Assembly: GCA_020853975.1 (NCBI GenBank)
Contig: JADYXW010000041.1
Coordinates: 1 to 64,000, forward strand
Direction: 5' to 3'
DNA length: 64,000 nt
Source of the DNA: Phycisphaerales bacterium
GTDB lineage: Bacteria; Planctomycetota; Phycisphaerae; Phycisphaerales; UBA1924
Under the pieces are notes generated by a model. That model was not told the origin of the DNA. It saw only the letters and a program-made list of their open reading frames with translations, and made no database searches. The translations under genes and the position numbers were made by a program. This document shows, in pieces, positions 58,031 through 64,000 of this stretch. The number at the start of each line of letters is the position of its first letter. The stretch's first letter is position 1.

Positions 58031-58059
58031 TTTTCTAGCAGGTTCCAACTGCTATCGCA
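58031..58059 (-). promoter_or_regulatory. sigma70-type promoter for HU-like gene
   Basis: Minus strand TTGCGA - 17 nt - TAGAAA. Confidence 0.55.
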
Positions 58060-58070
58060 AGTCGGCGCGG

Positions 58071-58105
58071 GAAAAAACGCCCGAATTGCGGGGGTTTTTG
58101 TCGGG
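58071..58105 (-). terminator. probable terminator downstream of endonuclease/phosphatase-family gene
   Basis: Minus strand GCCCGA - loop - TCGGGC-GTTTTTT. Confidence 0.5.
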
Positions 58106-58158
58106 CATCAGCTTTCGTGGGCTTGAGAGTTTCCGGAAATGGCCTGAAAGCGACGGTT

Positions 58159-58959
58159 TCAGAAGAGCCCCCGCAGTTCAGGCTCTCTCCGGGCGGGGCC
58201 GGCGGCTGTCACATCCACTACCACCGCGGAGTGATCGGAGAGCCCGCGTTCGCGCCCGGCGTGATCGTGCCAGGCCCCGCGAACCCGGGCTCCGACGCCG
58301 GGGGAGGCCCATGCCCCATCGATCCGGCCCGAGCAGCCGTCGTGCCCCTCCCAGGTGGGGTCGCGGCGGCCCGGGTTGCTCTCACGCCAGCAATCCCGGT
58401 ACCCGAGTGACCAGAGCACGCCCAGCAGTTCCTCCCCCCCATAGCGTGTGGACCCATCGGGACCTCGCCGCGCAGTATTTAGGTCTCCAACGATCAGCAG
58501 CGGGCGGCTGCACCAGGTCCTCGCAACGTCCAGCAACCCGTGCAAGAACAGCGACTTATCGCCGGGACGAGTGTCGTCCGGCACGTGCACGCCGAGCACG
58601 GCCAGGTCCAGCTTCTCAAACCACGCGCCGAGCCATCGGCGACCAGGGACCCCGCTCGGAGCCGGGATGAGCGAGGTGGGCGGTGATTCGCTCGCCAAGA
58701 GCAACCCGTTGGCGTCGCCGGCGTCCGAGGTGTGCTGGTACGCGAGCCCTGAATCCGCGAACTGGGATCGGAGCATGGAACCCCGGGCGGCCCGGAACTC
58801 CTGCAAGACGACGACCTGCGGACAGAGGGAGTTCAGGTGGAGCCCGATGAGGGGGGTGCGCACGGCCCCCCCGCCCTGGAGGATGTTCCAAGACACAACC
58901 CGCAGGCAGCCCGAAATCGGCCCTTGCACAAGGCCATCATTCGCCGTCGCCCCTTGCAA
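58159..58959 (-). CDS. endonuclease/exonuclease/phosphatase (EEP) family protein
   Basis: LRVVSWNILQGG, VVVLQEFRAARG, LIVGDLNTARRG, GLSDHSAVVVDV. Confidence 0.87.
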   Translation of the reverse strand: MQGATANDGLVQGPISGCLRVVSWNILQGGGAVRTPLIGLHLNSLCPQVVVLQEFRAARGSMLRSQFADSGLAYQHTSDAGDANGLLLASESPPTSLIPAPSGVPGRRWLGAWFEKLDLAVLGVHVPDDTRPGDKSLFLHGLLDVARTWCSRPLLIVGDLNTARRGPDGSTRYGGEELLGVLWSLGYRDCWRESNPGRRDPTWEGHDGCSGRIDGAWASPGVGARVRGAWHDHAGRERGLSDHSAVVVDVTAAGPARREPELRGLF

Positions 58960-58986
58960 AGCAGTCGGCGGGGGCGATACTTCCGC

Positions 58987-59838
58987 GTGGTTGGCGTCTG
59001 GATCATCCTCGGAATCGCGTTTGGTGCGGGCGCGACGGCGCTCGCCGCGTGGTGGCGGATCAGGCGTTCGAGCGCGCGGGCCCGCGTGGCGGAGCGCCGA
59101 GCACGGGCCGCGGAGCGCCTAGCGGAGCTGGGGGCCATGACCGGGGGGCTCGCCCACGAGATCAAGAACCCGCTGTCCACGATCGGCCTGAACGCCCAGT
59201 TGCTGGCGGAGGGGATCGATGAACTGCCCGCCGACGCCCCGCCGGACCCCGAACTCAAGCAGAGACTCTCGCGGCGGCTCACATCGCTGCGTCGCGAGAC
59301 CGAGCGGCTGCGGGGCATCCTGACCGATTTCCTGAGCTATGCAGGGGAAGTGCGGGTCGACCTCAAGGCCACGGACATCAACGAGGTCGTGTCGGAGTTG
59401 GCCGACTTCTTCGGCCCACAGGCTCAGCAGCAGGGCGTGCGGATGAGGCTGGACGCTCCGGGGGGCACGGTTCGGGCCCACGTCGACCCTGCCTTGCTGA
59501 AGCAGGCCCTGCTGAATCTGGCACTCAACTCGGTGCAGGCGCTGGCCTCGATGCCGGCGGGTTCCGGACCCCGTGAACTGATCCTGAAGACCAGCCGCGG
59601 TCACGACGCCGAGAAGGTGCCGGTGGTGGAGATTCGCGTCATCGACACCGGGCCGGGGATGGCGCCGGAAGTCCTGGCGAACCTCTTCACTCCATACTTC
59701 ACGACCAAGGCGGGAGGGTCCGGGCTGGGCCTGCCGACGACGCGGAGGTTGATCGAGGCCCAGAACGGCCGCATCGAGGTGCACTCGGAACCGGGGCGGG
59801 GCACGGTGTTCACCATCGCGTTTCCGGCGTTGGCGTAG
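58987..59838 (+). CDS. sensor histidine kinase (single TM, NtrB-like transmitter)
   Basis: TGGLAHEIKNPLSTIGLNAQLLAEG (H box), NLALNSVQAL, DTGPGMAPEVLANLFTPYFTTKAGGSGLGLPTTRRLIEAQNGRIEV. Confidence 0.92.
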   Translation: MVGVWIILGIAFGAGATALAAWWRIRRSSARARVAERRARAAERLAELGAMTGGLAHEIKNPLSTIGLNAQLLAEGIDELPADAPPDPELKQRLSRRLTSLRRETERLRGILTDFLSYAGEVRVDLKATDINEVVSELADFFGPQAQQQGVRMRLDAPGGTVRAHVDPALLKQALLNLALNSVQALASMPAGSGPRELILKTSRGHDAEKVPVVEIRVIDTGPGMAPEVLANLFTPYFTTKAGGSGLGLPTTRRLIEAQNGRIEVHSEPGRGTVFTIAFPALA

Positions 59839-59877
59839 TCAGGCAACTCCGGGGGGAACCCGCCCGTATGGTTTGCG

Positions 59878-61593
59878 GTGCTCATCCTGACCGTCATCCA
59901 GGGACCGGACAAGGGGAGGCGGTTTGAGCTGCCCGACCAGGAGCCCCAGCTTCTGGGCCGGTCGAGCGAGGCCCTGCCGATAGACGACAACGCGGTCTCC
60001 CGTCGGCACGCGGAGCTGACCCCCGACGACGGGCACTGGTACATCCGGGACCTGGAGAGTCAGAACGGGACGTACGTGAACGGCGTGCGCATCGGGGACC
60101 GCACGCGACTTCGCCTGGGAGATCAGGTCCGCGTCGGGCAGACCCTGCTCGTGTTCGGGGTGAGCGAGTCGCGCGCCCCGGACATCGTGCGGGTGGTGGG
60201 ACCAAACAGGATCGACGCGTCGATCGAGCGCACACTCCCCAGCGTGTCCCCGCCCGGGCTCTCTCTCTCGGGCGGCAATGACGACTCGGTCATCCTCGCG
60301 GAGCCCGAGCCCCGGGCCGCGGCCCCGGACCACCTGCGGGTCATCTACCGCCTGACGACGCTGCTCACGACCCGGGTGATCGACCGGCAAGAGCTTCTGC
60401 GGACCGTGCTGGACCTTGTCTTCGCGGAGTTTCGCCCGCAGCGAGGCTGCATCATGGTCGCGGGGCCCACCCCGGAAGCGCCGATGGTGCCCGAGGTGGT
60501 GAAGTTCCGCGAGGAGCCTCTGGACCCGGACGAGGCGAAGTTCCAGGTCAGCCGCACGATCCTGTTCCACGCGGTGCTCAAGGGCGAGGGTGTTCTCGCG
60601 AGCAACGCGATGAACGACCCGCGGTTCGCGAGCGGGGACAGCGTGCAGAGGCTGCACATCCGCTCGGCGATCTGTTCTCCCATCCGGTTCCGGGACCGAA
60701 CCTTCGGCGCCATCTACATCGACTCGTCGATCGCGAACTACACGTTCACGCCCGAACAGCTCGCCCTGATGAACGCCATCGGCCAGCACGCGGGGCTGGC
60801 CCTCTCCAACGCCGACCTCTACCTTCAGAACCTGCAGGCCGAGAGACTGGCGGCGATCGGCGAGACCGTGGCCCAACTCTCCCACTCCATCAAGAACATG
60901 CTGCAGGGGCTGCGGGGCGGGGCGGATGTGGTGGAGATGGGCCTCACGAAGAATGACCTGAAACTGGCCCGGGGCGGCTGGACGATCCTCCAGCGGAACC
61001 TCTCCCGAATCATCTCGCTCACGATGAACATGCTGGCGTTCTCGCGCCAGCGTCGCGTCGAGGTCGAGCTCGTGCGTCTCGCGCCGATCATCGACGAGTG
61101 CGTGCAACTCCTGGAGACCGCGTGCCAGGCCAAGCAGGTCGCTATCCTCGCAGACGCCGACGCGGAGATGCCCCCCGTGGCGGTGGATGCGCCGCTGATC
61201 CACCAGATGCTCATGAACCTGCTCTCCAACGCGGTGGAGGCGGTTGAGCCCGGGCTGGGCGCGGTCACCGTGAAGGCCCACTACGAGGCCGCGAGCGACG
61301 GGCACGGGCCGGTCGCGGTGCTGCAAGTCATCGACAACGGGCCCGGTATCCCGGCCTCGAAGCAGCAGTGGGTCTTTGAGCCCTTCAACACGACCAAGGG
61401 GATCAAGGGCACGGGGCTTGGGCTCGCCGTCGCAAGGCGAGTGGCCGAGGAGCACGGCGGGAGGATCAGCGTGAGTTCAGAGGAGGGCCGCGGCGCGACC
61501 TTCACCATCACGCTGCCCGCGGACGGGGCCTCGGTCGCCGATCCGTCCGCGACCGCGACCTCGCGGCACCGCAGCCCGCCACTGGGCCAGTGA
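59878..61593 (+). CDS. FHA-GAF-histidine kinase
   Basis: FHA: LLGRSSEALPIDDNAVSRRHAELTPDDGHWYIRDLESQNGTYVNGVRIG; GAF-like NDPRFASGDSVQRLHIRSAICSPIRFRDRTFGAIYIDSS; LSHSIKNMLQGL and NGPGIPASKQQWVFEPFNTTKGIKGTGLGLA. Confidence 0.93.
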   Translation: MLILTVIQGPDKGRRFELPDQEPQLLGRSSEALPIDDNAVSRRHAELTPDDGHWYIRDLESQNGTYVNGVRIGDRTRLRLGDQVRVGQTLLVFGVSESRAPDIVRVVGPNRIDASIERTLPSVSPPGLSLSGGNDDSVILAEPEPRAAAPDHLRVIYRLTTLLTTRVIDRQELLRTVLDLVFAEFRPQRGCIMVAGPTPEAPMVPEVVKFREEPLDPDEAKFQVSRTILFHAVLKGEGVLASNAMNDPRFASGDSVQRLHIRSAICSPIRFRDRTFGAIYIDSSIANYTFTPEQLALMNAIGQHAGLALSNADLYLQNLQAERLAAIGETVAQLSHSIKNMLQGLRGGADVVEMGLTKNDLKLARGGWTILQRNLSRIISLTMNMLAFSRQRRVEVELVRLAPIIDECVQLLETACQAKQVAILADADAEMPPVAVDAPLIHQMLMNLLSNAVEAVEPGLGAVTVKAHYEAASDGHGPVAVLQVIDNGPGIPASKQQWVFEPFNTTKGIKGTGLGLAVARRVAEEHGGRISVSSEEGRGATFTITLPADGASVADPSATATSRHRSPPLGQ

Positions 61594-63050
61594 GGCGTCG
61601 CAGCGGCTACCCTGAGGGCTTGCCACACGTGCGCATCGAGTTCTGGGGAGCCGCGGGCGAGGTCACCGGGTCGTGCTACGTCGTGCACACGCCCCGCGCT
61701 CGAGTGATGATCGACGCGGGCCTTCACCAGGGGGAGCGAGAAACGTTCGAGCACAACCAGCGCCTGCCGCGGGACCTTGCCTCCATCGACGCGATGGTGC
61801 TGACGCACGCGCACCTCGATCACGCGGGGCGTCTGCCCATGCTGCCCCGTCGGGGCTACACAGGGCCGGTGTACTGCACGGCGCCGACGGCGGATTTGTG
61901 CGAGATTCTGCTGATGGACAGCGCGAGGCTTCAGGAGGCCGACGCCGCTCGGCGGGCCCGCAAGGTGCCTACGGAGAACGGTGACGCGGAAGCGCTCTAT
62001 ACGCCCGAGCACGTCCCGGCGGCGCTGGCACTCCTCCGGCCCACGCCGCTGGACGTCTGGACGCCGATCGCGCCGGGCGTGCAGGCCCGGCTCGTGGACT
62101 CCGGGCACATCCTGGGCTCCGCGAGCGTGGAGTTGAAGGTCGAGAGGCCCAGTGGCCCTGCCATCCGCGTTGTCTTTTCGGGCGACATCGGCCCACGCGG
62201 CATGCCGCTGCTCATGGACCCCACGATCCCCGGTTCGGACTCCAGCCCGCCCGATCTGGTGGTCATGGAATCGACCTACGGCGACCGCGACCACCGCTCG
62301 CTGGACTCCACCATCTCCGAGCTCCGCGGGATCATGCACGAGGCGATCTGGGCCAAGGAGAGGATCCTCATCCCCGCCTTCGCCATAGGTCGCTCGCAGC
62401 TCGCCATCTACTACCTCGGGAGGCTCGCGAGCGAGGGAGTCACGCCAACGCTTCCCGTGTACCTCGACAGTCCTATGGCGATCGCCGCCATGAAGCTGTA
62501 CCACCGCTACGCGGATCAGCTCGACGAGCGGATGAACGATCACGCCACCCGGGGCCGATCGGCGCTCAGGTACCCCGAGCTGCACCTCTGCGAGACCGTA
62601 GAAGAGTCGCAGCGCCTGAACGACAGGGATGGGCCGCTGGCCATCATCGCCGGCTCGGGCATGTGCAACGGCGGGCGGATCGTGCACCACCTGCGCCACC
62701 ATCTGTGGAAGCGCGACACGCGAGTGCTCATCCCGGGGTACCAGGCGGCGAACACTCTGGGCCGTCTCCTCGTCAGCGGCGCCACGAGCGTGCGGATCTT
62801 CGGCGACGAGATTCCGGTCAGGGCAAAGGTCCACACGGTCGGCGGACTTTCGGCGCACGCGGGACGCCGCGAGCTGATCGAGTGGGCCGGGGCCGCAAGC
62901 CGGGGAGGCGGCTGCCCGATCGTCCTCACACACGGCGAAGACCCGCAGCGCGAGTCCCTGGCGCTGGCCCTGATCCGGACGCTCGGTGCACGGGTCGTGC
63001 GGCCGGCCTTCGGGGACAGCGTTGAGGTCATCCCCCGGTCGCTCGCCTAA
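61590..63050 (+). CDS. MBL-fold/beta-CASP metallohydrolase (RNase-like)
   Basis: MVLTHAHLDHAGRLPML, VDSGHILGSASVEL, FSGDIG, VVMESTYGDRDH, IPAFAIGRSQ, IAGSGMCNGGRIVHHLRHHLW, GLSAHAGRREL. Confidence 0.93.
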   Translation: MRRRSGYPEGLPHVRIEFWGAAGEVTGSCYVVHTPRARVMIDAGLHQGERETFEHNQRLPRDLASIDAMVLTHAHLDHAGRLPMLPRRGYTGPVYCTAPTADLCEILLMDSARLQEADAARRARKVPTENGDAEALYTPEHVPAALALLRPTPLDVWTPIAPGVQARLVDSGHILGSASVELKVERPSGPAIRVVFSGDIGPRGMPLLMDPTIPGSDSSPPDLVVMESTYGDRDHRSLDSTISELRGIMHEAIWAKERILIPAFAIGRSQLAIYYLGRLASEGVTPTLPVYLDSPMAIAAMKLYHRYADQLDERMNDHATRGRSALRYPELHLCETVEESQRLNDRDGPLAIIAGSGMCNGGRIVHHLRHHLWKRDTRVLIPGYQAANTLGRLLVSGATSVRIFGDEIPVRAKVHTVGGLSAHAGRRELIEWAGAASRGGGCPIVLTHGEDPQRESLALALIRTLGARVVRPAFGDSVEVIPRSLA

Positions 63051-64000
63051 GCGGGCAGCGACTCGAGCTCCGCGTGCACTCTGGCCGCGAGACGGCTCAG
63101 CGTCTGAGGGCCGAAATCAAACTGAATGCCCGCGGCGGAGAAGAGCTCCGGGAGAGGCCTGCTTCCCCCGAGTGCGAGAGCCCGCTTGTATCGCTCGAGC
63201 GCGCTCGCCTCGCCCTGTTCGGTGCTGTGGAGCCAGAGCTGGAGCGCGCCGAGCTGGGCGATGCCGTACTCGATGTAGTAGAACGGGTGGCTGAACAGGT
63301 GGAGCTGCTTCTGCCACGTGATGTCGCGGTGGTGCTCGAGCCCGCGCCAGCTCGCGCCGCCCCCGAATCGCGCGTCCAGCGCCCGCCAGCACGCCGCACG
63401 GTCTTCCCGAGTGTGCCCGGGGTTGGCGTAGACCCAGTGCTGGAAGGCGTCGATGGTCGCGATCCACGGGAGGATGACGATGGCCCGCTCCAACTGTTCG
63501 CGCCGGGCGCGCGCGTGATCTTCCGGCGACGCGTAGAACGCGTCCGCCCCGCCCAGATGGTTCATCGTCAGCAGCTCCATCGACATGCTCGCTACCTCGG
63601 CAAACTCTGTCGGGCTGTGCCGATACTCCACGAGCGGCTCGTGCGCACAGAGCATCGAGTGGAAGGCGTGGCCCGCCTCGTGCACCATCGTCTCCACATC
63701 CCGGTTCATCCCCGCAGCGTTCATGAAGATGAACGGCTTGTTCGAGCGGTCGAGCATGTACTGGTAGCCCCCCGGGGCCTTGCCCTTCCGGGAGTCCAGG
63801 TCCAGGCACACGGCGCCCGCGTCGGAGGCTCGGCGAATCCGGCCCTCGCCTTCGCCAAGCGACCCGAACATCTCGGCGAGGCCCGCGTCGAGGCGGCGGA
63901 AGACGGCGCGCGTGCGGCGTACGAGGTCCGCGCCGCCCGAGAAGGGCTTGAGGGGCTCTCTCCCCTTCGGGTCGACCGTGAGGTCCCACGGCCTGAGTTC
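63047..64000 (-). CDS. M3-family oligoendopeptidase (PepF-like), partial (runs off right edge)
   Basis: MVHEAGHAFHSML zinc motif; frame open to base 64000 (...ELRPWDLTVDPKGREPLKPFSGGADLVRRTRAVFRRLDAGLAEMFGSLGEGEGRI...). Confidence 0.9.
   Translation of the reverse strand, partial: ELRPWDLTVDPKGREPLKPFSGGADLVRRTRAVFRRLDAGLAEMFGSLGEGEGRIRRASDAGAVCLDLDSRKGKAPGGYQYMLDRSNKPFIFMNAAGMNRDVETMVHEAGHAFHSMLCAHEPLVEYRHSPTEFAEVASMSMELLTMNHLGGADAFYASPEDHARARREQLERAIVILPWIATIDAFQHWVYANPGHTREDRAACWRALDARFGGGASWRGLEHHRDITWQKQLHLFSHPFYYIEYGIAQLGALQLWLHSTEQGEASALERYKRALALGGSRPLPELFSAAGIQFDFGPQTLSRLAARVHAELESLPA

Overview
This is a 64 kb, high-GC, gene-dense bacterial chromosomal segment. Gene content and protein style suggest a planctomycete (Phycisphaerae-like): prepilin-like proteins with [17 protein letters not shown]-termini, an HU protein with a Lys/Ala-rich tail, coaX and divergent signalling proteins. 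I recognise about 54 protein genes. They include ileS, two incomplete ABC transporter loci, M50/RseP proteases, deoC with two ALDH-like genes, fliD-fliS, iscX, rlmE, coaX, ispH, rlmN, a MraY/WecA-like transferase plus O-antigen ligase-like protein, fusA, a histidine kinase / response regulator-XRE / prpB-like locus, rsmB, a PTS IIA gene, a polyprenyl synthase, dxs, nadK, a beta-helix/PA14 protein, an HU-like gene, two tandem histidine kinases (one FHA-GAF), a beta-CASP MBL hydrolase and an M3 peptidase running off the right edge. A HEAT-like gene runs off the left edge and is missing from the ORF track. I saw no rRNA, tRNA, CRISPR array, transposase or prophage. The strongest leads are the response regulator with an XRE output domain encoded between its kinase and a PrpB-like lyase, the fusA leader (promoter, 30-aa ORF, hairpin, palindromes), the ALDH-like protein lacking its catalytic half, tandem RbsC-type permeases coupled to a TPR gene without an ATPase, and a degenerate MnmE-like GTPase overlapping coaX. 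All family calls are from reading the sequence; no database search was run.
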